Counted from the first letter of the stretch, positions 1 through 8,932 are shown. The stretch: DNA of 64,000 nt from Exiguobacterium flavidum (GCF_003344535.1 NZ_QPKS01000001.1:232557-296556); one strand, 5' to 3'. Numbers and translations are program-made. Notes: a model not told the origin generated them from the letters alone.

Positions 1-326
1 AATTCCTCGAACGTCTCGTCCGTATAGAACATCTTCAGCTTGACGATCTCGAGTGACTCGTTGACCTGGACGAGACGGTCCGCCATCGCTTCGACCTTCG
101 GCTGTCCGACGGTCGGCAGGAGGGCGTGGATCTGCCGGTTGACGTTAGTGATGTCGATGTCGTCCTTGTCGACGAGGATCAATCGCCCGACTCCGCTCCG
201 CGCGAGGGCCTCTGCTGCGAATGAGCCGACCCCTCCGATTCCGAGGATGGCGACGGATTTACCTGCTAGGGCCTCAAGCCCGACTTGGCCGATGGCAAGT
301 TCATTACGTGAAAATTGATGCAACAT
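1..326 (-). CDS. tcdA: tRNA threonylcarbamoyladenosine dehydratase TcdA, N-terminal part
   Basis: Only the first 108 codons are in the window; the gene runs off the left edge. The product belongs to the ThiF/MoeB/E1-like superfamily and cyclises t6A37 to ct6A in ANN-decoding tRNAs using ATP. The N-terminal Rossmann nucleotide-binding loop is visible (ILGIGGVGSFAAEALARSG, about residues 28-46), followed by LILVDKDDID, in which the acidic residue contacts the ribose. The start is the ATG preceded by GAAGGGG. Upstream lie the terminator of 6S RNA and, within 40 bases, a TGC-TATAAT extended -10. In B. subtilis the homologue yrvM also lies beside the 6S RNA gene and aspS. Residues needed for catalysis lie outside the window. 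Confidence 0.9.
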   Translation of the reverse strand, partial: MLHQFSRNELAIGQVGLEALAGKSVAILGIGGVGSFAAEALARSGVGRLILVDKDDIDITNVNRQIHALLPTVGQPKVEAMADRLVQVNESLEIVKLKMFYTDETFEE

Positions 327-364
327 CTTATTAACCCCTTCATTTTCATACTGTTTTACTCGGA

Positions 365-370
365 ATTATA
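365..370 (-). promoter_or_regulatory. extended -10 promoter of tcdA
   Basis: The minus strand reads TGC-TATAAT directly after the T-run of the preceding terminator and about 40 bases before the tcdA start codon. No good -35 lies at the normal distance, which is common for extended -10 promoters. Confidence 0.5.
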
Positions 371-374
371 GCAT

Positions 375-396
375 AAAAAAAAACGTCAAGCGACGT
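375..396 (-). terminator. rho-independent terminator after 6S RNA
   Basis: A 5-bp stem ACGTC/GACGT with a 4-base loop is followed on the minus strand by nine T. It lies just beyond the closing stem of the 6S RNA candidate and ahead of the tcdA promoter. Confidence 0.75.
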
Positions 397-413
397 ATGT
401 CTACAAATAATAA

Positions 414-612
414 CGATGGGACCCGAAGTGCCGTGTCGATACCTTATTTTTGAACCTGCTAGGCAGGTGGGTGTTCTGTCCGATTCCTTTTCACACTTCC
501 TCCTGCACGTTGCGAGGCTTGTGCTACTAGTTGGAACGTCGAACTCCCGTTCAAAAAAGAGTGGCTCAAAGAATTAAGGCGGCTCTCGTACATTTCAGGA
601 ACCCCATCTGTT
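414..612 (-). ncRNA. ssrS: 6S RNA (sigma-A RNA polymerase regulator)
   Basis: 6S RNA mimics an open promoter and sequesters housekeeping RNA polymerase in stationary phase. Seen here: a stretch of about 200 bases without a credible protein, headed by a near-consensus sigma-A promoter and ended by a terminator. The two ends pair to close a rod: GATGGG (near the 5' end) with CCCATC (3' end), then CCTGAA with TTCGGG through one G-U wobble. The long imperfect rod, the size and the position between aspS and tcdA match the bsrA locus of B. subtilis. Ends are approximate; the primary transcript may extend to the terminator and be trimmed. Confidence 0.72.
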
Positions 613-618
613 GCATTT

Positions 619-647
619 AATATAGCATCCCTTGACCTGAATTGCAA
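619..647 (-). promoter_or_regulatory. sigma-A promoter of the 6S RNA gene
   Basis: TTGCAA (-35), a 17-base spacer, then TATATT (-10) with an upstream TGC extension. Predicted start is near position 612, placing GATGGG of the closing stem within the first ten bases of the RNA. Confidence 0.75.
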
Positions 648-683
648 CTGAATCCGGAATCGGCGGAAAGAATTTTTGTCCTT

Positions 684-1868
684 TCAGATTCCCCATTTCC
701 GGATGAATTTTTCTTCCGGATCATAACGTTCCTGCTGCCATACCGGGTCGAACCGCTTCGCCCCGCCCGGATGCAGCACACCTGCGATGTAAGCCCAGTT
801 CCCGTAGTTCGACGCGACGTCGTAATCGACCAGCCGGCTCTCGAAATATTCTGCCCCGATCCGCCAGTCCTGCCCCAGATCATGGACGAGATAGCTTGCT
901 GTGATCTGTCGGCCCCGGTTCGACATCCAGCCGGTCTCCGCAAACTCCCGCATGAAGGCGTCGACGAACGGCTGTCCGGTTCGCCCCTCGATCCAGCGCT
1001 CGATGACGGACCAGTCGACGGACCAGTTCCTCTTTTCTTCCAGCAATCCGTTCGAACGGAACAGGCCGTTTCCTGTGCTCCGCATCTTGTGGTGGAAATA
1101 GTCGCGCCAAAGCAGTTCTACGTACATCCAGTAGGTCGACGCATTCCCGCCGCGAAGTGTTTCTGCCATCTTGAGCTCCTGCATGACGCGGCGTGGAGAG
1201 AGAGAACCGTTCGCGAGCCAGGCGGAGAACTTCGAGGAGTCGTCAACCTGAAAACCGTTTCGCGTCTCCTTATAGCGGAATATGTCGTCCTTCATGTATT
1301 CCGCGATGCGCCCCCGTCCTGCCGCCTCACCTCCTGTAAACGGAAAAGCGCTCTTCGAAGAGATACCTTCCTTCCGATTCGGTACCTCTCTGTAGACGAT
1401 GTGTCCCGGCGGATCGAGCGCTACCGGCACGACCGTTCGTTCAGCATTCTTCCGAAATCCGCTGAATCCCTGTCCGTCCTTCAGCATTCCGGCGTGCAGC
1501 GTCTGCGTCTCGAATACCCTCGACTCGAAATCCTCCCTGACCTTTCGTTCCAGATGTCGTTCTTCGACGCCTGTCATCCGGTGGAAATAGACAACATCCC
1601 CTTTCTCGTAGTGTTTCCCGATCCATTCTGCGGCGTCCCCCGTCACCCGGATCAGCGGGATGCTGAGCTGTCCGAGATTGTACTGAAGTTCGTCGAGCGT
1701 CTCCCGTTGAAATTCCAAGCGCTCTTTACCGGGTTCGAACAGTCTGTTCATCCTCGATTCAGGTGCAGCGTAAATCGCGATCACTTCGTCGTAAGTCCGA
1801 CAGGCAGCTTGAAGCGCTTCGTGATCGTCCACTCGCAGGTCACTTCGAAACCAGACGATTCCTTTCAC
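684..1868 (-). CDS. cryptochrome/photolyase family protein, DASH type
   Basis: An FAD-binding photolyase/cryptochrome of 394 residues. DASH proteins repair UV cyclobutane dimers, mainly in single-stranded or looped DNA, with blue light. The N-terminus (KGIVWFRSDLRVDDHEAL) is the antenna Rossmann domain. The C-terminal FAD domain shows MSNRGRQITASYLVHDLG, DWRIGAEYFE and DYDVASNYGNWAYIAGV, which follow the DASH pattern closely. It is shorter than typical DASH proteins (about 430-500 residues) and ends soon after KRFDPVWQQERYDPE. The GTG start is chosen because GGAGG stands 10 bases upstream and the protein then begins as the family does; an ATG ten codons upstream has the RBS inside the reading frame. 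Repair versus signalling function cannot be told from sequence. Confidence 0.88.
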   Translation of the reverse strand: MKGIVWFRSDLRVDDHEALQAACRTYDEVIAIYAAPESRMNRLFEPGKERLEFQRETLDELQYNLGQLSIPLIRVTGDAAEWIGKHYEKGDVVYFHRMTGVEERHLERKVREDFESRVFETQTLHAGMLKDGQGFSGFRKNAERTVVPVALDPPGHIVYREVPNRKEGISSKSAFPFTGGEAAGRGRIAEYMKDDIFRYKETRNGFQVDDSSKFSAWLANGSLSPRRVMQELKMAETLRGGNASTYWMYVELLWRDYFHHKMRSTGNGLFRSNGLLEEKRNWSVDWSVIERWIEGRTGQPFVDAFMREFAETGWMSNRGRQITASYLVHDLGQDWRIGAEYFESRLVDYDVASNYGNWAYIAGVLHPGGAKRFDPVWQQERYDPEEKFIRKWGI

Positions 1869-1999
1869 ATTCACCACTCCTCCATTGAACTTTCTCATGT
1901 GGCGACATTCCTGGCAACGCCTCGATGTGTGCGAAATGTTTCAGTTTTTATTTTCGTGGAATATATTTATTAACACATCATTAAGGAGTGAATGAATCC

Positions 2000-2152
2000 A
2001 TGGTCAAAAAAGGTAAATTCGGTTCGCTCGTCACGATTTTGACGACGGTCGGTCCAATCGCGTATAAATTCTATAAGCAACAGCAGGCGAAGAAAGCCGC
2101 TGCATCGAACCAAACAGTCAATCAACCGAATAAAAATAAGGGACTGCGCTAA
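2000..2152 (+). CDS. small basic protein of unknown function
   Basis: A 50-codon gene transcribed against its neighbours. An AAGGAG ribosome-binding site lies 11 bases before the ATG, and a strong terminator overlaps the stop codon. The peptide begins MVKKGKFGSLVTILTTVG, has a short hydrophobic stretch (residues 8-23), then a Lys/Gln-rich segment (YKFYKQQQAKKAA) and an Asn/Gln/Lys-rich tail. It could be a small membrane-associated protein. No family recognised. The RBS, terminator and independent orientation make it likely to be real. Confidence 0.6.
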   Translation: MVKKGKFGSLVTILTTVGPIAYKFYKQQQAKKAAASNQTVNQPNKNKGLR

Positions 2153-2170
2153 GCAATCCCTTATTTTTTT
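2135..2170. terminator. bidirectional terminator between convergent genes
   Basis: A 9-bp perfect stem AATAAGGGA/TCCCTTATT with a 13-base loop, flanked by A and T runs on both sides. It serves the small plus-strand gene and the convergent glycosylase gene, whose stop codons lie inside or beside it. Confidence 0.85.
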
Positions 2171-2760
2171 GCCTTTTTACTCACCCCGATGCTGTCGCCA
2201 TCATAGTATCGCCATGGGTAATGGGTCGCCTCTCCTGCGTTCGGGATACCGATCCGCGCGGCATGGACGACGTTCGCAGGAATCTCTCCGCGGTGTAGCT
2301 GGAACGGCGGATGATAGAGATCTTTTCCTGAGTCAGCTGTCGTCAAGCCGAACCCCTTACAGAGCTTTGCCGGACCGTTGACGAGATTTTTTTGCTCCGT
2401 CTTCGTCAATTCCGCATACGGTTTTCCGAAACGCCGCTCTGCGACGAGATCATGGCCCTCGACGACTTCAGCCCCACGCAAGAGCAGCGCGAATCCTTCC
2501 CCGACATCCCCGCAGACGATGTTCATGCAATGATGCATCCCGTAGGTGAAGTAGACATAGAGCAGTCCGGCCTCGCCGAACATCGGTGCCGTCCGTTTCG
2601 TCGGCACCCCGCTGTAGGAATGCGCCGCCCGGTCGAACGGCCCGAGATACGCTTCCGTCTCGACGATTCGCATCTTCACGTCACCGACCGTGACATAGCT
2701 ACCTAGAAACTCCGGTCCTACCTCGAGCGGGGAACGTTTGAAAAAATCACGTTCTAGCAT
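2161..2760 (-). CDS. 3-methyladenine (alkyladenine) DNA glycosylase
   Basis: A 199-residue member of the AAG/MPG family, which excises N3-methyladenine, hypoxanthine and other damaged purines to start base excision repair. Diagnostic stretches: LGSYVTVGDVKMRIVETEAY near the N-terminus (the Glu activates the water), then DRAAHSYSG, YVYFTYGMHHCMNIVCG and VNGPAKLCKGFGL. Length is normal. The ATG of MLERDFF is taken as start because AGGAGG lies 7 bases upstream. The aspS terminator separates it from aspS, so it has its own transcript or is read through. With the neighbouring photolyase it forms a small DNA-repair insertion between aspS and 6S RNA. Confidence 0.93.
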   Translation of the reverse strand: MLERDFFKRSPLEVGPEFLGSYVTVGDVKMRIVETEAYLGPFDRAAHSYSGVPTKRTAPMFGEAGLLYVYFTYGMHHCMNIVCGDVGEGFALLLRGAEVVEGHDLVAERRFGKPYAELTKTEQKNLVNGPAKLCKGFGLTTADSGKDLYHPPFQLHRGEIPANVVHAARIGIPNAGEATHYPWRYYDGDSIGVSKKAKK

Positions 2761-2776
2761 ACTTCTCCTCCTAGTC

Positions 2777-2813
2777 AAAAGACGGACCTTCTCATCAGTG
2801 AGAAGATCCGTCT
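2777..2813 (-). terminator. terminator of the hisS-aspS operon
   Basis: A 14-bp stem with two mismatches (GACGGATCTTCTCA with its complement), a 4-base loop and a short T run on the minus strand, 45 bases after the aspS stop. Confidence 0.85.
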
Positions 2814-2858
2814 GTTTTGTTCATTCCATATTACCCCGAAACGCGTATTTTGTAACGT

Positions 2859-4622
2859 TTACTGTTTGACGGCTGTCTTGATCGACAACTCGACAAGCTG
2901 GTTGTCTGCGACCGGGCTCGGTGCTGACGTCAGCAAACAGCTCGCTGAAGCAGTTTTCGGGAACGCGATCGTGTCACGCAAGTTAGAGCGTCCCGCAAGC
3001 AACATGATCAGACGGTCGAGGCCGAGCGCGATACCGGCGTGCGGCGGCGTGCCGTATTCGAACGCTTCCATCAGGAAACCGAACTGGGCGTTCGCTTCCT
3101 CTTCCGTGAAGCCGAGCAGCTTGAACATGCGCTCCTGAATGTCACGTTCGTAGATCCGTTGCGATCCGCCGCCGAGCTCGTAACCGTTCAAGACGAGGTC
3201 ATATGCGACGGCGAGCACGCTGCCCGGATCCGTCTCGAGCTTGTCGAGGTCTTCACGGCGCGGCATCGTGAACGGATGGTGGTTCGCGTAGAAACGGCCA
3301 TCCTCTTCCTCGAACGTCACGAGCGGGAAGTCCGTCACCCAGAGGAAGTTGAATTGTGACTCGTCGATCAGACCGAGTTCCTTGCCGAGCTTCTGGCGGA
3401 GCGCACCGAGGCTGTCGGCGACGACTTGGGCTTTAGCCGCGACGAACAGGAGCAGGTCGCCCGCTTCCGCGCCAGTCGCAGCAAGCAGTTTCGCAGCGGC
3501 TGTCTCGTCGAAGAACTTCGCGATCGGTCCGTTCAAGCCTTCAGAAGTCACCTTGAGCCAAGCGAGGCCTTTCGCACCGTAGATCGCCGTGAACTCCTGC
3601 AGCTTGTCGATGTCCTTGCGCGAGAAGTTCTCGGCAGCTCCCTTGACGTTGAGCGCCTTGACTTCGCCGCCTGATTCGATCGCCATGTCGAACACTTTGA
3701 ACCCTGCGCCAGTGACGGCTTCTGCGACGTTGATCAACTCGAGGCCGAAACGTGTGTCCGGCTTGTCCGAACCGAACCGGTCCATCGCTTCAGCGTACGG
3801 CATGCGCGGGAACGGCGTCGTGATCTCCTTGCCGAGCGTCTCTTTCATGACACGCGCCATCATCGCCTCCATCATCGCATAGAGGTCTTCGACGTCCATG
3901 AAGCTCGTCTCGATGTCGACTTGCGTGAACTCCGGCTGACGGTCAGCGCGCAAGTCCTCGTCACGGAAGCAGCGGGCGATTTGGAAGTAGCGCTCGAATC
4001 CGGATACCATCAGAAGCTGTTTGAACAGCTGCGGCGACTGCGGGAGGGCATAGAACTCACCTGGGTGGACACGGCTCGGGACGAGATAGTCGCGTGCGCC
4101 TTCCGGTGTCGATTTCGTCAGGATCGGTGTCTCGACTTCGAGGAAGTCCCACTCGTCGAGGAAGTTACGCATGATGTTCGAGGCTTTCGAACGAAGGCGG
4201 AACGTTTCTTGGAGCGACGGACGACGCAAGTCGAGATAACGGTATTTGAGGCGGAGATCTTCCGACGTGTTCTCCGCTTCCTCACTGATTGGGAACGGCG
4301 TCATCTTCGCCGCGTTCAGGATGTTGACTTCGTCCGCGACGACTTCGACTTGACCTGTCGGGATGTTCGGGTTCGGATTCTCACGCGTGACGACCTTCCC
4401 TTTGATGTCGAGCACGTACTCCGAGCGGATCGATTCAGCTGTCTTATGCGCCGTCTCGTTCTCCGGTTGGAAGACGACTTGGACGATCCCTGTCCGGTCA
4501 CGGAGATCGAGGAAGATGAGTCCGCCGAGGTCACGGCGTTTCTGGACCCATCCTTTCAATTGCACTTCTTGGCCGACGAGTTCTTCCGTCACATGGCCGT
4601 TCATATGGGTACGTCCGATCAT
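2859..4622 (-). CDS. aspS: aspartyl-tRNA synthetase
   Basis: Class IIb synthetase of 587 residues, the full bacterial length. Order: N-terminal OB anticodon-binding domain ([20 protein letters not shown]), catalytic core with motif 2 ([18 protein letters not shown]), the bacterial GAD insertion (about residues 290-410) and motif 3 ([12 protein letters not shown]). It charges tRNA-Asp. The presence of asparagine-forming steps elsewhere would decide whether the enzyme is discriminating. The ATG overlaps the hisS stop codon by 4 bases, so the two are translationally coupled and both depend on the T-box upstream of hisS. Confidence 0.98.
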   Translation of the reverse strand: MIGRTHMNGHVTEELVGQEVQLKGWVQKRRDLGGLIFLDLRDRTGIVQVVFQPENETAHKTAESIRSEYVLDIKGKVVTRENPNPNIPTGQVEVVADEVNILNAAKMTPFPISEEAENTSEDLRLKYRYLDLRRPSLQETFRLRSKASNIMRNFLDEWDFLEVETPILTKSTPEGARDYLVPSRVHPGEFYALPQSPQLFKQLLMVSGFERYFQIARCFRDEDLRADRQPEFTQVDIETSFMDVEDLYAMMEAMMARVMKETLGKEITTPFPRMPYAEAMDRFGSDKPDTRFGLELINVAEAVTGAGFKVFDMAIESGGEVKALNVKGAAENFSRKDIDKLQEFTAIYGAKGLAWLKVTSEGLNGPIAKFFDETAAAKLLAATGAEAGDLLLFVAAKAQVVADSLGALRQKLGKELGLIDESQFNFLWVTDFPLVTFEEEDGRFYANHHPFTMPRREDLDKLETDPGSVLAVAYDLVLNGYELGGGSQRIYERDIQERMFKLLGFTEEEANAQFGFLMEAFEYGTPPHAGIALGLDRLIMLLAGRSNLRDTIAFPKTASASCLLTSAPSPVADNQLVELSIKTAVKQ

Positions 4623-5899
4623 TTCGTTTCCTCCTTCAATTTTTCGACGATCGTGTCAGCGACGGCCGAGAGCGGCACGTCGATCTGTTCACCTGTCGTC
4701 ATGTCCTTCAGTGCAGCTGCGCCGCGCTCGACCTCCTCGTCGCCGAGGATGACCGTGTATTTCGCCTTCAGGCGGTCGGCCGCCTTGAACTGGCCTTTGA
4801 ACTTCCGACCGAGGTAGTCGCGGTCCGCGACGAGACCTTCGAGTCGCATCAGCTGCAACAGGCGCGTCGCAGTCTTTTCGACTTCGAGGCTTCCTTGGGC
4901 GACGATGAAGACGTCGAGCGAGTCGTCGACTTCAGGCAGCACACCTTCGTTCTCGAGCGCCATCAGGAGACGTTCGATGCCGATGCCGAACCCGATGCCC
5001 GGCGTCGTCGGTCCGCCGATCGCCTCGACGAGACCGTTGTAGCGTCCTCCGCCGCAAAGCGTCGTGATCGCGCCGAAACCTTCCGCTTCCGACATGATTT
5101 CGAATGCCGTGTGGTTGTAGTAGTCTAGTCCTCGCACGAGCGTCGGGTCGACGACGTACTCGATTCCGAGGGCGTCGAGGTGGAGCAGGACGTCCTCGAA
5201 GTACGCCTTCGATTCCGCGTTCAGGAAGTCGAGGATCGACGGCGCCGTCTTCATGCTCGGGTGGTCACGGTCGACCTTGCAGTCGAGGACGCGGAGCGGG
5301 TTCGTCTCGAGGCGGTTCTGGCAATCCTGGCACAACTCGCCCTTGACCGGCGTGAAGTGCGCGACGAGAGCGTCGCGGTGCGCCTGGCGGCTGTCCGCGT
5401 CGCCGAGTGAGTTGATGACAAGCTTGATTTTCTTCAGTCCGAAGCCGCGGTAGATGCTCATCGCGAGACTGATCACCTCGGCATCGATCGCCGGGTCCTC
5501 GCTGCCGAGCGCCTCGACCCCGTATTGGTGAAGCTGACGGAAGCGCCCGGCCTGCGGACGTTCGTAGCGGAACATCGGTCCGATGTAGAAGAGCTTCGTC
5601 GGCTGGTTCGGCAGACCGAACAGCTTGTTCGTCACGAACGAACGGACGACGGCAGCCGTCCCTTCCGGCCGGAGCGTGTACTGCTCCTTGCCGCGCTTCT
5701 CGAGCATGAACATCTCTTTTTGGACGATGTCGGTCGTTTCGCCGACGCCGCGTTTGAACAGTTCCGTCTCCTCGAAGATCGGTGTCCGGATCTCCTTGTA
5801 GTTATACCGCTTGCTGATCGCGCGAAGTTCCTGCTCGACGAACTGCCAGTTCTCGACCGTCCCGGGCAGGATATCAAAGGTGCCGCGTGGTAATTTCAT
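4619..5899 (-). CDS. hisS: histidyl-tRNA synthetase
   Basis: Class IIa synthetase of 426 residues. Motif 2 region [22 protein letters not shown], the histidine-binding signature [12 protein letters not shown], and the C-terminal anticodon-binding domain ([16 protein letters not shown] onwards) are all present. The second of two in-frame ATGs is taken as start: AAGGAGG is 7 bases from it but only one base from the first. The gene follows a T-box leader and is coupled to aspS, an arrangement conserved in Bacilli. Confidence 0.98.
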   Translation of the reverse strand: MKLPRGTFDILPGTVENWQFVEQELRAISKRYNYKEIRTPIFEETELFKRGVGETTDIVQKEMFMLEKRGKEQYTLRPEGTAAVVRSFVTNKLFGLPNQPTKLFYIGPMFRYERPQAGRFRQLHQYGVEALGSEDPAIDAEVISLAMSIYRGFGLKKIKLVINSLGDADSRQAHRDALVAHFTPVKGELCQDCQNRLETNPLRVLDCKVDRDHPSMKTAPSILDFLNAESKAYFEDVLLHLDALGIEYVVDPTLVRGLDYYNHTAFEIMSEAEGFGAITTLCGGGRYNGLVEAIGGPTTPGIGFGIGIERLLMALENEGVLPEVDDSLDVFIVAQGSLEVEKTATRLLQLMRLEGLVADRDYLGRKFKGQFKAADRLKAKYTVILGDEEVERGAAALKDMTTGEQIDVPLSAVADTIVEKLKEETK

Positions 5900-5923
5900 G
5901 TTCATTCCTCCTTAATTGAATAC

Positions 5924-6175
5924 AAAAAGGCCCTCGTCCGCAAAGGGACGAGAGCCTGAAGTTCCCGTGGTACCACCCTGGTTGCTGAAAACTGCTCAGC
6001 CACTCAACGCGGTTAACGCCCGCCTACGGCTTCCCCTACTGCATGCTTCAGGAAAGCACCTCGGAAGTGTCTTTCGAAAAGTTCGTCCGACCGCCCTTTC
6101 AGCCTATGGGGCGACTCTCTTGGCAGACGATGCCTCTCCTACTCCTCTTCGTCTCTGGTGTTCAATCGTTCTGTT
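5924..6175 (-). promoter_or_regulatory. T-box leader of hisS-aspS
   Basis: The minus strand carries the T-box consensus TGGTACCACGGGAACT (at about 5960-5976), followed by a 13-bp GC-rich terminator hairpin and TTTTT (5924-5955). Upstream, stem I elements are recognisable: an AGAGACGAAGAGGAGTAGG-like start and an AAGAGAG loop. A CAC triplet at 6067-6069 in an unpaired-looking stretch is the best candidate specifier and matches histidine. Uncharged tRNA-His would stabilise the antiterminator and allow transcription of hisS and aspS. Confidence 0.9.
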
Positions 6176-6182
6176 ACGTTTT

Positions 6183-6211
6183 ATGATGCCCTGCCCCCGT
6201 CTTGATGTCAA
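6183..6211 (-). promoter_or_regulatory. probable promoter of the hisS leader
   Basis: A consensus -35 TTGACA (6206-6211) lies just after the dtd stop codon. At 17 bases spacing the -10 is only CATCAT, so the -10 is uncertain. The position, directly ahead of the T-box, supports it. Confidence 0.5.
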
Positions 6212-6221
6212 GCCTTTGCTG

Positions 6222-6659
6222 TCACTTTTCGAGGATGAGCGTGACCGGTCCGTCGTTGACGAGCGCTACATCCATCATCGCGCCGAACGTTCCCGTCTCG
6301 ACGTTCAGGCCGTGCGTCCGCAGGCGCTCATTGAACGCCTCGTACAGCTCGTTCGCATGAACCGGTTTCGCCGCGTCCGTGAAGGCCGGACGACGGCCCT
6401 TCTTGACGTCCCCGTAAAGGGTGAACTGGGAGACGGACAGGATCTCGCCGTCGACATCCGCAAGCGAACGGTTCATCCGTTCCTCGTCGTCCTCGAAGAC
6501 GCGAAGACCGGCGATCTTGTCCGCGAGCCAGTTGACTTCATCGTTCGTATCCTCATGCGTCACGCCGACGAGAAGCATGAACCCTTTGCCGATCCGCCCG
6601 ACGATTTTCCCTTCGACCGTGACGCTCGCTTCCTTGACACGCTGTAATACGACTTTCAA
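6222..6659 (-). CDS. dtd: D-aminoacyl-tRNA deacylase
   Basis: A 145-residue DTD that removes D-amino acids and glycine wrongly attached to tRNA. The two active-site motifs are present: [19 protein letters not shown] and NDGPVT near the C-terminus. Translation starts at TTG, with AAGGAG 8 bases upstream; no ATG or GTG fits the known N-terminus MKVVLQRV. Only 12 bases separate it from relA, with which it is probably co-transcribed, as in B. subtilis. Confidence 0.96.
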   Translation of the reverse strand: MKVVLQRVKEASVTVEGKIVGRIGKGFMLLVGVTHEDTNDEVNWLADKIAGLRVFEDDEERMNRSLADVDGEILSVSQFTLYGDVKKGRRPAFTDAAKPVHANELYEAFNERLRTHGLNVETGTFGAMMDVALVNDGPVTLILEK

Positions 6660-6671
6660 AACAATCGCTCC

Positions 6672-8870
6672 TTACGTCATCATGACGCGGTGGACCGCGT
6701 ACACGTCTGAGATTTGCTTGATTTTATCGACGACCTTCTGGAGGTGGTTGACGTTGTTGATGGCGATCGTCATCGTGATCTTCGCCTGCTTGCTGTCGTC
6801 ACCCTTCCCGCTGACCGCGACGATGTTCGTGTTCGTCGCGGAGACGGACTGGAGGACGTCGTTCAAGAGACCGGCTCGGTCGAATCCCGAGATCTCGATT
6901 TCGACGTTGTAGCTCTTGACCGTCTTCCCTTCATGCTCCCATTCGACTTCGAGCAGCCGTTCCGGGTTCTGTTCGTGGATGACGTTCAGGCAATCCGTCC
7001 GGTGAATCGAGACGCCGCGTCCGCGCGTGATATAGCCGATGATGTCGTCGCCCGGGACCGGGTTGCAGCAACGGCTCATCCGGACGAGCATGTTGTCGAC
7101 ACCTTTGACGCGGACACCTTCAGGGTTCGGCTTCGTCGGCTTGTCGAGCGTCTTCATGCCGCTGATCGCCTCGTTCAGCTCGAGATTCTTCGTCTCCTTG
7201 TCCTTGCGCAACTTCTCCGTCAGCTTGTGGGCGACCTGTGCCGCCGTCAGCCCATGGTACCCGACTGCCGCGTACATGTCTTCCTCATGACCGAAGTTGA
7301 ACTTGCGCGTAACGTCCTCGAGCGTCTTCTCGTTGATGACTTCTTTCGGCTCGAAACCGAGCTTCTTCACTTCCGCCTCGATCAGCTCGCGCCCTTTCGT
7401 GACGTTCTCTTCCCGTTGCTGACGCTTGAACCATTGGCGAATCTTGTTCTTCGCCTGGCTCGAGACGCAGATCTTCAACCAGTCCTTACTCGGACCGTAG
7501 CTGTGCTTCGACGTGACGATCTCGATGATGTCGCCTGTCTTCAGCTTGTAGTCGATCGGGACCATCCGTCCGTTGACCTTCGCACCGATCGTCCGGTGAC
7601 CGATCTCGGTATGGATCCGGTAGGCATAGTCGATCGGGACGGATCCCTTCGGCAACTCGATGACGTCGCCTTTAGGCGTGAAGACGTAGAGCATGTCGCT
7701 GAAGAAGTCGACCTTGACCGATTCCATGAACTCCTCGGCGTCCGCCGTATCCTTCTGCAACTCGAGGATCTCCCGGAAGTGCGCGATCTTCTCTTCGAAG
7801 CCGGACTTCGCCTCCGCCTCTTTCCCTTCCTTGTACGCCCAGTGTGCGGCGATTCCGTACTCGGCGATGAAGTGCATGTCACGGGTCCGGATCTGGACCT
7901 CGAGCGGCTCCCCCTTCGGACCGATCACGGTCGTGTGGAGTGACTGGTACATGTTCGGTTTCGGCATCGCGATATAGTCCTTGAAGCGTCCAGGCATCGG
8001 CTTGTACTGGGTGTGGATGATGCCGAGGACGGCGTAGCAATCCTTGATCGAATCGACGATGATCCGGACCGCCATCAAATCGTAGATTTCGCTGAAATCC
8101 TTCTTCGAGTTCTCCATCTTCCGGTAGATCGAATAGATGTGTTTCGGACGGCCGTCGACGTCCGCTGCGATCTCGACCTCGTCGAGGACCTCGTTCATCT
8201 CACTGATGACCGAGTTGACGAGCGCTTCCCGCTCCGTCCGCTTCTGCTTCATCATCGAGACGATCCGGTAATATTGCTGCGGATTGATGTAACGAAGGCT
8301 GATGTCCTCAAGCTCCCACTTGATCGTCGAGATACCGAGACGGTGCGCGAGAGGGGCGAAAATCTCGAGCGTCTCTTCCGCCTTTTGCACCTGTTTCTCC
8401 TTGACCATGTGCTGGAGTGTCCGCATGTTGTGAAGACGGTCCGCGAGCTTGATCAGGATGACCCGGATGTCCTCCGCCATCGCGATGAACATCTTGCGGT
8501 GGTTCTCAGCAAGTTCTTCCCGTTTCGACTTGTATTTGATTTTACCGAGCTTCGTCACGCCATCGACGAGCATGGCGACGTCTGCGCCAAACTTCTCTGC
8601 GAGTTCCTCGAGCGTGATGTCCGTGTCTTCTACGACATCGTGAAGAAGCGCGGCAACGATCGTCGTCGCGTCAAGGCCGATATCGACCAGGATTCCGGCG
8701 ACCTGCACGGGATGGATGATATACGGCTCGCCCGAACGGCGAAATTGCCCGTCGTGCTCATCCTTCGCGAATTGATACGCCGCTTCGATTGATTGCACCT
8801 CGGCCGCGGTCATGTATTCCGCGCAGCGAGCGAGAAGGTCCTCTACGTTTACGATTTGTTTGTTGGTCAT
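6672..8870 (-). CDS. relA: bifunctional (p)ppGpp synthetase/hydrolase RelA/SpoT
   Basis: A long RSH protein of 732 residues. Order: HD hydrolase domain (HDVVEDTDITLEELAEKFG, DRLHNMRT), synthetase domain (DLMAVRIIVDSIKDCYAVLG, GRFKDYIAMPKPNMYQSLHT), TGS domain (DMLYVFTPKGDVIELPKGS), zinc-finger/helical region (RCCNPVPGDDIIGYITRG) and C-terminal ACT/RRM. Both catalytic halves look intact, so it can make and degrade the alarmone as Bacillus Rel does. A near-consensus promoter lies directly upstream, and dtd follows. Confidence 0.97.
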   Translation of the reverse strand: MTNKQIVNVEDLLARCAEYMTAAEVQSIEAAYQFAKDEHDGQFRRSGEPYIIHPVQVAGILVDIGLDATTIVAALLHDVVEDTDITLEELAEKFGADVAMLVDGVTKLGKIKYKSKREELAENHRKMFIAMAEDIRVILIKLADRLHNMRTLQHMVKEKQVQKAEETLEIFAPLAHRLGISTIKWELEDISLRYINPQQYYRIVSMMKQKRTEREALVNSVISEMNEVLDEVEIAADVDGRPKHIYSIYRKMENSKKDFSEIYDLMAVRIIVDSIKDCYAVLGIIHTQYKPMPGRFKDYIAMPKPNMYQSLHTTVIGPKGEPLEVQIRTRDMHFIAEYGIAAHWAYKEGKEAEAKSGFEEKIAHFREILELQKDTADAEEFMESVKVDFFSDMLYVFTPKGDVIELPKGSVPIDYAYRIHTEIGHRTIGAKVNGRMVPIDYKLKTGDIIEIVTSKHSYGPSKDWLKICVSSQAKNKIRQWFKRQQREENVTKGRELIEAEVKKLGFEPKEVINEKTLEDVTRKFNFGHEEDMYAAVGYHGLTAAQVAHKLTEKLRKDKETKNLELNEAISGMKTLDKPTKPNPEGVRVKGVDNMLVRMSRCCNPVPGDDIIGYITRGRGVSIHRTDCLNVIHEQNPERLLEVEWEHEGKTVKSYNVEIEISGFDRAGLLNDVLQSVSATNTNIVAVSGKGDDSKQAKITMTIAINNVNHLQKVVDKIKQISDVYAVHRVMMT

Positions 8871-8932
8871 ACCTCTTCCTCACCCAGTCCCCGGGATTTT
8901 TATACGCTCAATCCCTAAAATATATATCTTCT

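Noticed and set aside
459-647. 62-codon minus-strand reading frame in the 6S region
   Set aside because: It spans the -10 of the 6S promoter and the folded RNA, with no ribosome-binding site that fits; the RNA explanation is better.
642-1973. Long plus-strand reading frame (443 codons) opposite the photolyase gene
   Set aside because: It is antisense to a clearly recognised gene, has no family features and arises from the G+C-rich codon use of the true gene. The same applies to other long antisense frames, e.g. 3921-4817, 6714-7943, 8013-8792, 15825-16766, 32587-33573 and 34974-35897.
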